Below are positions 51,954 through 64,000 of a stretch of 64,000 bases of DNA, piece after piece. Each line of letters begins with the position of its first letter. The stretch's first letter is position 1. Both the position numbers and the translations under genes were made by a program. This DNA comes from Pelecanus crispus (Eukaryota > Chordata > Aves > Pelecaniformes > Pelecanidae): contig NC_134656.1 in the NCBI RefSeq assembly GCF_030463565.1, forward strand, positions 2,175,001 to 2,239,000, given 5' to 3'. Under the pieces are notes generated by a model that saw only the letters and a list, made by a program, of their open reading frames with translations, was not told the origin of the DNA and did not search any database.

Positions 51954-54900
51954 CAGCTAGCTCTATCCTGCTACAGCCCTGGGACTGCCCGTCCAAGGCC
52001 AGGGCTGTACGTGGCATTAACATCCCAGGAATCTGCTCCAGGCGGGCAGGAATAAAGTGGAGAGACATGTTTACAATTGCCAGGGAGAGCGGGGGGGAGC
52101 GGCGGCAGGGGAGCAGACACAGCCCAGCGTAACAGTCTCACGGTCGAGCTGTCGCTGTCAAGGAATTGGTCTTGAATAAGGAGAAATGGAGAGCAAGCAG
52201 CAAATTGGCTTTGCTCAGTGCTTTGGCCACAGTTAATAAGGAGGGAACTGGGCAAAGGTAATGTATAATTAAGTCGCCTGATAGCAGAGTTCTGTCCAGA
52301 GCAGGAATGTGTTGTATACTGTCACGCTATAATTAGCAACATTTTGTTATAGTGCTTTTCCTTTCCTTGAAGGATCCCAAAAAGCTTCACAAAACGCATT
52401 CGGTTAAAGTTGCCAGCTCCCCTCGGGGAGAGAGGCGCCACATCTGCAATGCCCTGATCCTGCGCGCTGGGACGGTCTGGGGCTGGCAGAGGGAGTGGGA
52501 TGAGGCTTTTCCTCCAAAGACACCCAGCTGGGAGACACAGGGTCCCTCTACCTGGGGCGACCTGTGAAACGGGTGATTTTGCCTGTGAGAAAGCCGGAAC
52601 ACAGAGAGGTGAAGTGGCTTTCTAAGGTCACCAAGTGAGTCACGGGTAAAGCTAGGAATAGAAGCCAGCAGTCAGGCTCCCAGCTGCTGTACCTACAGTT
52701 ATTTCTATTTATGCTCTTCACTTCTCTTGCCCATGGTTTACTGAGTGCATTCCAAGAGTAACTTGCCTGCCAAACGTCCTCCCCTTTAAAACCAGAAATG
52801 GACAGATAAGATAGTAGAAGAAATCAGTTTAACTGCTGGTATGTGCACAAACATACCTGAACCCTGTCCAAGTTATCAGCCAGGTTTTTTTTAATGCTCT
52901 TTCGGGCCAGGAGAAACGCCTCCAGTCTCAAAGCGCCTATGGCAGTTTGTTGGCAGGATATCAGATGATTTATTTCCTTTGCCTGTGGTCAAAAGGAGAA
53001 AAAATAAAAAAAGCAAAAAATAAAGCAGGCAATCATGTTAGACATAGCAAAACCCGGTCAAGTGACTCCAGTATAAATCTCATGAAGGCAATGGGACAAT
53101 CGTGGCTCTGGGAATTAGACGTTTTAGACTGTAAACCAAAATAAAACTGAAACCCCAAATAAGTGCTGCATTCTCCCCCAGTATATTTTCCCAGAATGCC
53201 TTATCTACCTCTCAGTGAAGGCCTTGAGACTTTCTTCCATCAACTTGAGTTGTAAATCAGATTGGGCCCAAGGCCAGAGTATCTGAAAAGCCCTAAACCC
53301 GGGGGTAATGATTTGGCTCCTCGTTATTCTTGGGGTGAGCAGAATTAGACTGCTGTGTCAACGGGTGTTCAAAGGCAGCATAAAAAAGGTTAATTCAAGT
53401 AGCAGAACTGACAAAAGCAGCATAAAATATTAATTCAGGTAGCAGAGCTGACATGAAGTCAGACTGTTAGATCAAATGGAGGTGTGGTAGTGGCATGAGC
53501 GACCGAAAATGCTGTGCTGTATCGGCCAGTCTGCTATCCGAAAGCAGGCACCGAGGATGGAGACAGGCTTGCCTGCTTTGTGACATGAGCTGTCTAAATT
53601 CACTCAAACTGCCCTTTGTCGCGGATCAGCGGATGGGCTGCCCTTGTACCCTTGCATCCCAGCGCAGTATCCCATCACTTCTTCATACTTCTTGGCTCTC
53701 TCTGGTCTCTCCTTTCTCCTCTGTTTTCTGCTTTTTGCGTTTTGCCCTTTATTTTTCTATTTGCAAGGCTTTTATCGCAGTCTTGTTTTACAGTTCTCTT
53801 CATTCCCTGACTTGAGAGGTGATCTGCTGCGTAAGGCATCCAGAAGCTACTGCTGCTGCCACGAGTCCTCTAGAAGAGCAGAGGTGCCTGGGTCACTCGG
53901 CTGCCGTCCGAGCCTCGGGATGCGGCCGCGAGCTTTTCTCCCTGGAAGCAGGGAGCTGCCTGATCTTTGACCGGGAGGGATTCAGCATTGTGTGGTTTTG
54001 TGTGTTTCTTCTGCTCTCTGCTTTGCTGGATTCTTCCCAACCTTCTCTGGGATCTTTGCAGAGGGATCAGACTGGAATAATGTTAGTTTGGTCCCCAGAT
54101 ATCTTGTATACACAGGCTATCCATTTCTATGAGGCAACTTTCGCGGAGTGTCCCAGGCATAAAAGCTGACCTCTCCTCTTTGCCCTCACGGTGGTTCCCT
54201 GATGTTAGAGCCGATGAGTAGTGTGGAACTGAGCTCTCCCTCCTCCTGCCAGTCCCAGCTCTGCTCACTGGAGTTCCAGGTCCTTTCACGGAAATTAACA
54301 TTTACTTTAACAACTAAAATAAACAAAAACAAATAAATCTCCTAACAAAATAAGATCAATAAAAACACAGCCAAGCACTTTGTTTTGCTTAGAAGATGCA
54401 TCTTTGTGCATATCCACTTGTCTGCTGCCAAGTTTTGGAAATCAGCAAAGGCTGACATTGTTTACTGCAAATTAAAGACCCTCTGGAGACACTCTGTCTT
54501 GGTTTCCAGTGTAGCCTCGGGCGGGGGGCAGGGAGGCAGTTGGACAGTAGCACAGAAGAAACCTTGTTCCAGTGTTGCTAACTATAGCATTAATTTCAGA
54601 GTCATAAATAACTTCAGTACCATGGTTACAGCACTAGCCAAGTATGATATCATTTAGTTTAGGATTAGGGAAAAATACCTTCCTTGAGGCTGTGGGTTCT
54701 AAAATAAGCAACTTTTCCAGAATGGGTTTTCTCCCAAAGATTACACGCAGAAACTCCAGCCTGTAGCTGTAAATTAGAAGGATTACTTTGGTAAAACTGA
54801 CTGGATGAGAAGTGTCACCAGGGAAAACAGCTGAGAGCGTAGATTCTTCTAAGTTCCTCAGTGAATGACAGCCTGGCAGTCTGTCGGTTTTCTTAGAAAA

Positions 54901-57900
54901 CAGCACCTTCCGTGAACGAGAGCAAGCATGGTCTTTTCCAGCTTGAGTTCTGTGTTATGGAGACATGCAGAAGCATGGGTCCCTTCAGAAATGAGATGCC
55001 ACTAACGACCATTAGAGAGACGGATTGAGAGATCGGCACTGACAGTTCCCATGGCTGCATGGGCAACATTATACTAACTGCGCAAGCAAATGACAGCAAG
55101 CATACATCCATTGGTCCAGTCGAACAAACAACTGTGATATTTGTATTACAAAATTTACACACAATTACATGCACGTACAATTCTGTAGGACCTTGGGAGC
55201 GACAGTGAAAAGCTGTTGTGAGAGATCCTGAATACGTGTCACACAGAGTACAGCGCTATAACAGACTGCAACAAGAACCTCAAATGGGACAAGGGGCTCA
55301 TGTGGGGAGGCGTAACAAGAAAATTTTATGGAGAAACAGATACTTTGAACACTGCAAAAATGGTCATAGGTTGGTGATACAGGAAATCTGGCTCTAGGGC
55401 TCCTGGATACAAAAGGCTAGACCACACAACCCAAAGCACCGATCCCATTCAAAATTGTTCAAAAAGTTATGACATTAAGTCTGTATTGGTAGGCTTTATG
55501 CCAGATTAGATATTGCCTTTCTTCCTGCTGCCGGCATAAAGCCAGCATAAACGCCGTATTATGTACTCTGGCTAATTCAACAGAAACGTAATTGTATGCC
55601 CAGGCATGATCTGGATTGAATTTGTCCTGCTAAATGATCCAGTAGTGCTCAAACCTGGTATAAAGGACCATAGAATTGTGGTACAAACTTCCATTTCAAG
55701 TGTCATGTCTTCTCTAATGTAAGGCAAGAGAATTTTGCCACACGCAAACGTCTGTGATAACTGTTGAAATGTTTTCCCTCACTTCAACGCCATTTCACAG
55801 CACAGATTAGAGGGTGCCCCCCATGACAAGCAGTGGAGAAACTTGAACAATCAGAGAAAAAAGAAATGTACTTTTTATTTCTGCTCTTCCTGGTTCTAAC
55901 CATACAGAGAACATCTGAAAAGTGACATTTCAGGATAGGCTGAACAAGTCGGATTGATACACTGCATTCATTAGCCCTGCCTCTCACTGCTACAGCCTGA
56001 TCCCTGCCAAGACATCCTCGGGTGGTTAACTTACCCCAGCTCCCGACAGCAGAGTCTCAGCTTTTGAGGTGATTGTGGGCTGCGGCAGCTCTGAGCAGCC
56101 TGAAGACCCTGGCCTCTTTCCTTTGCTCTTTGTCTATGCTAGGCTTGGCTTCTTTGAAGTAACTGTTATCCATCATGAAGATGCAGGAGGCCAGCATGGT
56201 TTTCATTTTCTCAGCAGCGCACTCAGCGAATACCTTGCCCTCTCTCGGTCTGTGTTAAATGGAGGGATGCTTTTGGTTTGGGAATAGTCCTCTGTGTGTG
56301 TAAATCTCTCTGTCTTGAAGTCATCTTTATTTCAGCTGTGAATTGCAAAGCAACCTGAAGGGGAAAAAAGAGGAAGATGACTGGAGAATTATATTTGTGT
56401 ATGAGGACAGATGTTTCTTGAGTTACCTGGTATGCTTTATGTGAAAAAATAAAAAGGCCACCTGGGCAAGGGAGCAGCTAGAAGAGATCTCACTGACATT
56501 AGTACTAATTTACGGTACCAACAGTTTCTTTAGTATGGCCAGTGAATAAAAGTATTGCTTTCAGGCTCAGAAGATATGCAACTTGCTTGTGGCTTTGATG
56601 CTGACCTGTCCTTTAACCCTAGCAAACTCAAATCTTTGTCATTTCTCATACTGTGCCTGTTTTCTCCCCCTTGATTGCAGGACATCTATTCACTGCCTAA
56701 TAATACAGGACCCTGAGCTACACTGGGATTTCTACCACCGCACAGGGCATCACGCTTACAGTGACCCAGTCTTATTTTATCAGGGTTATTTAGAGCTTCA
56801 CTGTTTTGTTCAAATCCTCTGCTGTCAGGGAAAAGAGTCAGGTCTGGTCCACTTGGGAGCTTTTGCAGGTAGCTGAGCTGCAATATGCCAAACAGCCTAG
56901 TCTGTATTTGGGATGGAGCCTGGATAGTCCAAGGAGCCCTCTCTCCTGCAAGGAGAAACCATCTGCCAGAGCTGTGCGTGCATCTCTACTTGGAAGCTCC
57001 TGGAAGCTGTTCTCAAGTGTAGTTTAGAAATATGCAGACAATTACATATCACTGCTGTTGTACTAAGACTGCCAACCGTGGGGTCAGGTTGTCCCCTTTG
57101 TTTTCCAGTAATTACTATTTTTAGCTCAGGTTTCATTCGAGTGTAATGTTTTTAGATGAGCCCAAAGGTCCTCTGGCTGTGCTCTGTACAGCTTCACTGA
57201 AGACAGATGGGCATTACAGACGCAGTGTACTTAGTCCCTGCCGCTTCATGAGATTCAAAGTCCAATTCAGTTGATTAAAGAACGCTGTTTTCAAATTCTG
57301 AGAAAAGCCGTCTCTGGATGGAAGCAGAATACCTGCAGCAGAAACACAACCTAACAAGGAATAATTTCACCTGCACAGTAAAACGGGAAGGTTGTAAATG
57401 TTGCGGGATCCCAGGGAAAGTCTGCCATGGCTTGTGTTTTGCTTTAAGTAGCTCGGACCCTGCCAGCTTGTCAAGTGTGGCTTGAGAGATTCATGGCCCT
57501 CCTCAATTCCAAGGCAGTCTGTGACCTAAAACAAACTGAAATCGAAGGAAAGAAGGAGGCAGTTCACATCAGCGGGGAAGCCGGGCCAGGCAGCGTTCCT
57601 GGAACTGCGGTTCAATCTCAGTCCAAATGCCGAGGTCACCAGTGGCCATCCCAGCTGCAGCGTGAGCTGAGGGTATGAGTCAAAGCCACAAAAGGCTGCC
57701 ACGACCTTGCCAAGTATAAAAAGCGCAAAGATGCTAGATGCTGCCTTGCATGTGCTGATTACTTCTGGCTGAAAGCGATGGAGAAGGTACAAGCCACTGG
57801 ACATCAAATACGCGGGTGATCAAGAAATCCCAATACATCTGTTGTTCAGAAAGCATCATACGTATTCTAACCTTCCACACACATTAACCAACCGATCCTT

Positions 57901-58811
57901 GTGAGCGGCCTGTGAAGATCCCAAGTAGCACAGTCCTCATTCTACTGAGGCCACAAAGGGTAATTAGCTGACTAAAGACTGCAAACATCAGCACCCATAT
58001 TAAAACTGGGACTTGACGAGTTCTTACGCTCATCACTTGCTGCTGCTGACGTGTACCTGTAGCACGCACGGCAGCCGGGGAGCACTGGTCAGAACCCCGA
58101 CATTGAGAAACCACAGCTCTCGAATAAAGGGCTGCCACACAAACACAGGGGTCTCACATTTAGGATGTCGTCACGACAGAGAAGCCCAGACAGGCAGGGT
58201 TAGGTCAACACCTTCTGAAAACAGTCTGTGTAAAATAGAAACTACTGTTGAATTTAGCTTGTTGCTACTGAAACAGGTTCCTTGGAGTCATACCAGTATT
58301 CTAGAATAAAACCTGAAGACTAGCTCCTGGTTTCAACCCTCAGCGTAAAACATAGCTGACTGCAGATTAACATAAGGTGGTCAATGGCTGCAGGTGAAAA
58401 TTATACTAAAGGTGGATTAAACACAGATGTTATGGCTGAAATGTGGCAAGGTGCATGCCAGAGCTGAAAGACCCGGGGAGTATGAGTACAAACCCCTGGA
58501 TGAAGTATGGGAGCCGACATTGTTTTTCACCAAGCTGTGTGAACCAAACCTGTTGAGTTTCACACGAAGGGCAGCCCGAGGCACACTCATTTAGTTCTCA
58601 GAAACTGGAATTTGTGCATAAATATGTGACAGCCTGTGGTAACCAGAAACTATTCTTATCAGAGGAAATGCTGTTGGTCAGGAGCAACACATGCATTGGG
58701 TCTCCACAGCGCTAACAAGCCTGCAACTTTGTGCTACACAGATCCTCGGGTTTGTTTCATTGACAATGTTCTTAATAACAAAAGAGATTGAGTAAATTGG
58801 TTTGAGTCTAA
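51954..58811. other. Noncoding stretch, no gene recognised
   Basis: Average base composition and only short open frames. It contains a small imperfect tandem duplication at 53374-53453. Confidence 0.45.
53374..53453 (+). repeat. Imperfect two-copy tandem repeat of about 40 bp
   Basis: GGCAGCATAAAAAAGGTTAA to AGAACTGACA is followed by a second copy with small changes and deletions (AGCAGCATAAAATATTAA to AGAGCTGACA). Confidence 0.85.
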
Positions 58812-58915
58812 GCAGACAAGCCAACAAGACACGGAGAATAACATGTTCAGAGCAGAGGGATATGCAGATAAGCCAACAAGACACGGAGAATAACATGTTC
58901 AGAGCAGAGGGATAT
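58812..58915 (+). repeat. 52-bp perfect-like tandem duplication
   Basis: Two adjacent copies beginning GCAGACAAGCCAACAAGAC and GCAGATAAGCCAACAAGAC, differing at one base. A recent duplication. Confidence 0.95.
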
Positions 58916-59534
58916 GGTGGAGTCTAAGCAGTCCGCCTTTGCCTCAGCTGGCTTCTCCTTAGATTGACTTGTACCCAGATGAACATGACTAGCAGGAAGG
59001 TAAATTGATTTAATTTACGTATTAATACAAAAGAAGAAAGTTTAGGGTGTTTGGAGGGTTTATAACACACAATGGAAGGTGGGTGGCAGTTTAAGTGAGA
59101 CTAAAAGAATTTAATTGAGTGTAAAGGAGGTTAAATTTCTGCCAAAGCTCAGTTTCAGGAGCTGCCAGGGGTGCCAACTTACCTCCATTTAGGATCATCA
59201 TAGTAGCATTAGAGTTTGGCCTTAAGCATTGAGTAAGCAGCTTTATGTGCCTGTGGGAGGGAGTGATATCCTAACAAAAGTAGGAGTGGTGCACTGTGCA
59301 TGCAAATTACTCTGAATACATTTGCCCTTCACAGTGGATTTTGGATGAGGATGGAAAGGAAATTAATTCCTTTTTGAACTAAAGCCCAAGATGTTTGTAG
59401 TTATTAAGATCAGTAAGTGATTTAAGTGAAAAATTAGCTCTCGTGCATGCAATAAAAAATTTGCTGTGCTGTATCTCAGAAAATACATTTTGTAACAGAA
59501 ATAGTGAGTTTTGGGGTTTCTATTTTAACAATAA

Positions 59535-59690
59535 CTGTATTTAAAAACAAACCAAACCAAAACAAAAAACCAAACCAACAAAAAGCCAGGAAAAGGATTT
59601 TGACTGTAGAGAGGAACAATTTGAATTCCAGGGAAAAAAAAAGAAGGGAAAAAAGAGAAAAAAAAAAAAAACAAAGAAAAAAAGAAAACC
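59535..59690 (+). repeat. A-rich low-complexity block
   Basis: AAACCAAACC-type and AAAGAAAAAAAG-type simple sequence. It could be a degraded retroposon tail, but no element body was recognised beside it. Confidence 0.7.
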
Positions 59691-60497
59691 TGTTAGAACA
59701 ATGCTTTACAGAGGGGTTTTACAAGTACATTTAAAAGAAAAGCTGCTAAGAGAGAAAATGGCTTTCTATAAATGAGGAATCCTTTCATTTGTACTGCTCT
59801 TACAAAACAACGCAGGAAATCACACAGGATGCTGCTGACGAGGAGGAGGAAGTGGTTTTAAGGATGACATTGGACTCTGCAAGTGGGATGTCAGACATAT
59901 CTAAGTGTATGTCTTTCTACCGGTGAATATACCGTGAACTGCTTCTGCTTTCTCTGCCTCTGCTGCCGGAGGAGCGGCGCACGCTGCGACGAACAACTCG
60001 GGGAGCTCTACCTGAAGCCTCCGCGGCTCATGACTAAACATGGCCAAACTCTCTCGTAATCTCTTGCTTCAGGGTGGTGTTGTTACAAAACCTGTTCAGG
60101 AACTGAAACTTTTGAAGTCTTACGGAGCCGTCTGGTGAAGGCCCCACCTACTCTGAGTCCTGTTTGACTCACGACACATCATGTGGGAAGCAGGCAACGC
60201 ATGAGAAGGCGTTATTACAGAAATAGGGCAAAGTACTTGACTTCTGCAGAACTCAAGGCTGCCTTTGCCATTTTTAAGCGTTTACAGTAAACAAGATAAT
60301 CCATGTTTACTGAGGCCCTCGGCGTGTTACTTTCCTTTCGCTCTTGATGTGGTGCACATGTTCAAAGGCACCAGCACAATACCTCTTCGCCTCAACAGAA
60401 GCTGCATGAGGCGGTTTCTAAGAAGACTGCAGCGTGCACAGCCTTGCGTGATTGCTGCGATAGCGGACGCGTCGACTGTATCTGCACATGAAAACAG

Positions 60498-60533
60498 TTT
60501 CAGTTCTAGCTAGTCTTTCAGTTCTAGCTAGTC
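60498..60533 (+). repeat. 18-bp exact tandem duplication
   Basis: TTTCAGTTCTAGCTAGTC occurs twice in a row without mismatch. Confidence 0.95.
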
Positions 60534-62667
60534 ACTCGCTACAGTTTTGAATACACTTAAAAATAACTGTGCACACAAATAATGCATGTGGATACGCCTA
60601 CAGAATTTGTGTACGCATTTGTGTGTGCATATATATATATTTGGCATGCTTTCAGTGAAGGTGCCTGTGTATTTCTGCATTGAGACTCTGTCCGTGCTTC
60701 TTTTACTGTATAGGAAATGTAGCTCAGATTATTGTCAGCTAATCTATGTAGCTTTTAAGCAGTTAAATTCAGGTCAGTAGCCACAGGAAGCTGAAAAATC
60801 TTAAATTTCTATCAGTGCCCTTAAATAAATTCAAACTCAGAGTAAAATCGTTATTCCTAAGGCTCGCTCATAAATGGTTCGTTAAAATGTTATGTTGGTG
60901 AGCCTGTAAGAAAATGCAGGCTTTCACCTCCCTGCTGTTTGTTACTTGCGAACAGAAATCCAGGAGACTGACTCCACAGTACTTAATTTAATCAGAGCCA
61001 GTGCAGATCTAGCTGCCTGTTCATGCGTCTTAACTCTCCAAACGCAGTAATGCATCAATGCTGTCAGCTCCTGCTACAAAACTGAAATGTATTTTCCTGC
61101 TAAGTGTCACCTAAGCACCAGAGGGATGAGTCTCAGAGGGGAACCCCCCCCACGCTCAACTGCGTGGCTCAGAAGGTCCCTTGCTTCAGCGGCACCTGCC
61201 CTGCCTGTCCTCATGCACGTGAAATGTGCTGGGTGCTGTTGTCTTCCATGCAAAATGTGGCTTCATTTCCTGACTTCTGTAGCGAAGCAAGAAACATCTT
61301 AAGAAGTTTGAGGGGAAAAGCTTTTGCATCGCTAAGAAAATATTATGGACAAATAGGAATAAATATAGTCATGCTTTACATTTGGAATTTATAAAACACA
61401 ACACAATTTCAAAGCTGCTGAAGAAAAAAAAAAGTACCTTTGCCTAATAAACAAGGTCCACCTGCAGTTTGGCTTTTTAGTTTCAAGGTTTCTCTCTGCT
61501 GATGGAAGTGGCCTTCGCGTAGGTTAAAGCTCTATAGATGGCTGCACATTGAGGTTTAGCACTTATCCAGTTTCTCAAGAGGAGGTCAGCCCCTGGTGTT
61601 CGTGTGGTATTCGTGTGGTCTAAGGTAAAACAACATTGGTTTTCATGATGGTAGAAATGAGACAAGTGAGGTCCTCATTGACACCACTCTAAGTTATCAA
61701 AGAGCCCTGGAGCGGGAAGACCTGGAGCTAAGGTTATCCCCATGGATGCCTTTCCTGAGCTAGATCGGTTCCCTGGGCAGAAGAGTGGAGAGCAAGGATT
61801 GCTGCACTGCACTGCACTGCACTCCCAGACAGAAAACACTTTCGCAAAGGAAGGAAGGATGGATTTCCCCCAAAACACTGTATCACACTTCCTAGGCTAG
61901 TGCAGAGTACTTCCCAAGACAGTCTGGATCGCTGCTGCTTCAGTGTGGATGCGGCCGCACAAGTTTGAGCTGAACACAGGCTCCCAGCGTGAGCATCGTG
62001 GCTGCCTTGGCTCCCACCGCTGGCTTTCCACCCGGGGGAATTATTAGCGTGAAAACTTCTTGGAGGCACGCTGTGAGGCCCTGGCTATTGCCTGGGCGAG
62101 TGGAGGCCCCGTGGCCTCACAATCTGGCCCCCTGCACAAGGCTTGCTTTTCAGAAGAGCTCAGCTGCCATTTGCGTGTTTGCTTTAGCGGCCAGGCTTTG
62201 AAAAACAGTTCAGCTCTTTAGAGATTCCCTTGTCGAAAATCTGGTCAGTTGTGTAACAAAAGAAGCTGCCATGCACTAATTCATAGTCATTTGATCTCTA
62301 AGAAAAGCCACTTAGCAGATCTGGACAAGGACTGAGGCTGATAAGGAAAGAACTCATTAAATTGATAGAATTAGAGATCTCTCAGCCTTCTTCCCGGCCT
62401 GGGCCTGTCGTTTGCCACCTATCACTCACTGTTGTTCCTGTAACTCAGAACGGTAGGTTTTGGGAGCAGAGATTGTGCCTTCCTACATCTTCTGCTTGAG
62501 GGTCTTTCAACATTACGTAATTACCAATAACACAGAAGGAATAAGGTATGAGAAGAGCGCTGCAGAAATCCAACTTTTGTGATGTTGCTCTTGACAGCAA
62601 AAAGCTCCTTCTATCTCAAGAATCCTTTATAGTAAGTATGTCTCCTACATAAAACATGATAAGACTC

Positions 62668-62685
62668 AAAAAAAAAAAAAAAAAA
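62668..62685 (+). repeat. A18 homopolymer
   Basis: Uninterrupted A run followed by CCCCAACGCAACCC. Confidence 0.85.
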
Positions 62686-63135
62686 CCCCAACGCAACCCA
62701 AACCAGCAAAGCTCTCTGGAAAACCTCTGTAACTAATACATTGCTGGAGCCAACCACAGAAAACCTCGCGGGCCCGTCTGTTGACTCAGACGATGCAAAC
62801 TCTTCCTGAGAACGACCCCAAGAGCAGGGTTCAAACACTATGAATCTAATTTCCCATGGACACTGAGGATATAGGCCTGAAATATATATATATATTTTAA
62901 ATTATCTTTTCCCCCAGGAAGGCCTGGCAGAAATCAAAGATCGAGGAACACAGCCGGGTTCAAAATCGTTGGGGAATTACCTTTTGAATGCTGATATCGC
63001 ATGGTTCAGCGTTGCGGGAAAAGGCATCGCGGGGACCTCTCCCTGCTGCCAGCTTTGGGCTGAAACGCTGCATAACCACGGGGGCTGTCGCCCACCGTTA
63101 TGGAGGCGATACATTTATGTAAAAAGAGACAAAAA

Positions 63136-63932
63136 GGGGACGGGACCCGTCGCCCCGTTAGCTCCTTTTTGGGGACATGACCCGGCGCCCCGTTAGCTCC
63201 TTTTTGGGGACGCGACCCGGCGCCCCATTAGCTCCTTTTTGGGGACACGACCCGGCGCCCCGTTAGCTCCTTTTTGGGGACACGACCCGGCGCCCCGTTA
63301 GCTCCTTTTTGGGGACAGGACCTGTTGCCCCGTTAGCTCCTTTTTGGGGACACGACCCGGCGCCCCGTTAGCTCCTTTTTGGGGACAGGACCTGTTGCCC
63401 CGTTAGCTCCTTTTTGGAGACGCGACCCGGCGCCCCGTTAGCTCCTTTTTGGGGACAGGACCTGTTGCCCCGTTAGCTCCTTTTTGGAGACGCAACCCGG
63501 CGCCCCGTTAGCTCCTTTTTGGAGATGCAACCCGTCACCCTGTTAGCTCCTTTTTGGGGACACGACCCGGCGCCCCGTTAGCTCCTTTTTGGGGACGCAA
63601 CCCGTCACCCTGTTAGCTCCTTTTTGGGGACGCAACCTGGCGCCCCGTTAGCTCCTTTTTGGGGACGCGACCCAGCGGCCCGTTACCTCCTTTTTGGGGA
63701 CGCGACCCGGCGCCCCGTTAGCTCCTTTTTGGAGACGCAACCTGTCGCCCTGTTAGCTCCTTTTTGGGGACGCAACCCGGCGCCCCGTTAGCTCCTTTTT
63801 GGGGACGCAACCCGGCGCCCTGTGAGCTCCTTTTTGGGGATGCGACCCGGCACCCTGTTAGCTCCTTTTTGGGGACGCGACCCAGCGGCCCGTTAGCTCC
63901 TTTTTGGGGACGCGACCCGGCGCCCCGTTAGC
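63136..63932 (+). repeat. 35-bp minisatellite, 22 copies
   Basis: Strict 35-base period from 63151 (unit core GTTAGCTCCTTTTTGGGGAC followed by CGACCCGGCGCCCC), with a partial unit on each side. Substitutions but no indels are visible. Variant units recur 70 bases apart, so part of the array grew as dimers. Confidence 0.97.
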
Positions 63933-64000
63933 GGCGCAGCCGGACCACGGCACAGCAGCACCATGCAGCACCCCGCCGCACCCATACCTGCGCAGCCCGG
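63933..64000. other. End of window
   Basis: CG- and CA-rich unique sequence after the last repeat unit. Too short to interpret. Confidence 0.4.

Larger units (their letters stand above)
58916..63135. other. Noncoding stretch with simple repeats
   Basis: No gene recognised. It includes an A-rich block (59535-59690), an 18-bp tandem duplication (60498-60533), TA runs near 60632 and 62883, and an A18 run (62668-62685). Confidence 0.5.

Noticed and set aside
53616-53815. Hydrophobic + strand frame resembling membrane segments (SLLSPLFSAFCVLPFIFLFA)
   Set aside because: It arises from a T/C-rich stretch. It has none of the conserved residues of OPRL1 or another seven-helix receptor, and no flanking coding exons.

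Overview
This window is vertebrate nuclear DNA, almost certainly from a bird. The genes are intron-rich. The two interspersed repeats have the 3' end typical of avian CR1 LINEs. Long stretches are very GC- and CpG-rich, as on small avian chromosomes. The gene pair TCEA2 and RGS19 is adjacent and convergent, as I recall for human 20q13.33. The species cannot be named from the sequence.

Layout. Positions 1-2290 carry no recognisable gene. A CpG-rich promoter at about 2290-2715 has three ZNF143/THAP11-like motifs, two of them forming an inverted repeat. It leads into TCEA2 on the + strand: ten coding exons from 2620 to 19601 and a complete 300-residue reading frame, transcription elongation factor TFIIS. 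Every splice junction could be read by frame and homology. Nine introns separate the coding exons: eight are GT-AG, and intron 6 is an AT-AC minor-spliceosome (U12) intron. RGS19 lies tail-to-tail on the - strand, with four coding exons from 28480 down to 23477. It encodes a cysteine string plus an RGS domain; its true start codon is unresolved.

From about 28.5 to 41.3 kb the DNA is very GC-rich, with no coding exon I can support but with several AT-rich islands that look like candidate conserved regulatory elements. In mammals OPRL1 lies divergent to RGS19; no receptor-coding exon is visible, so this stretch and the DNA to its right may be intergenic or a 5' intron.

The right half is dominated by repeats. 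A 2.4-kb minisatellite (41.3-43.7 kb) is open in most or all reading frames. A roughly 2-kb inverted repeat (44.7-46.7 kb) carries a 24-bp minisatellite inside each arm. A second CR1 copy lies at 51.5 kb, short tandem duplications at 53.4, 58.8 and 60.5 kb, and a 35-bp minisatellite with 22 copies at 63.1-63.9 kb. No coding gene was recognised between 28.9 and 64 kb.

Function. TCEA2 rescues backtracked RNA polymerase II in the nucleus. RGS19 accelerates GTP hydrolysis on Gi/Go-class alpha subunits at membranes. I know of no functional link; they are conserved neighbours. The most unusual structures are the AT-AC intron, the paired promoter motifs, and the minisatellite-bearing inverted repeat.
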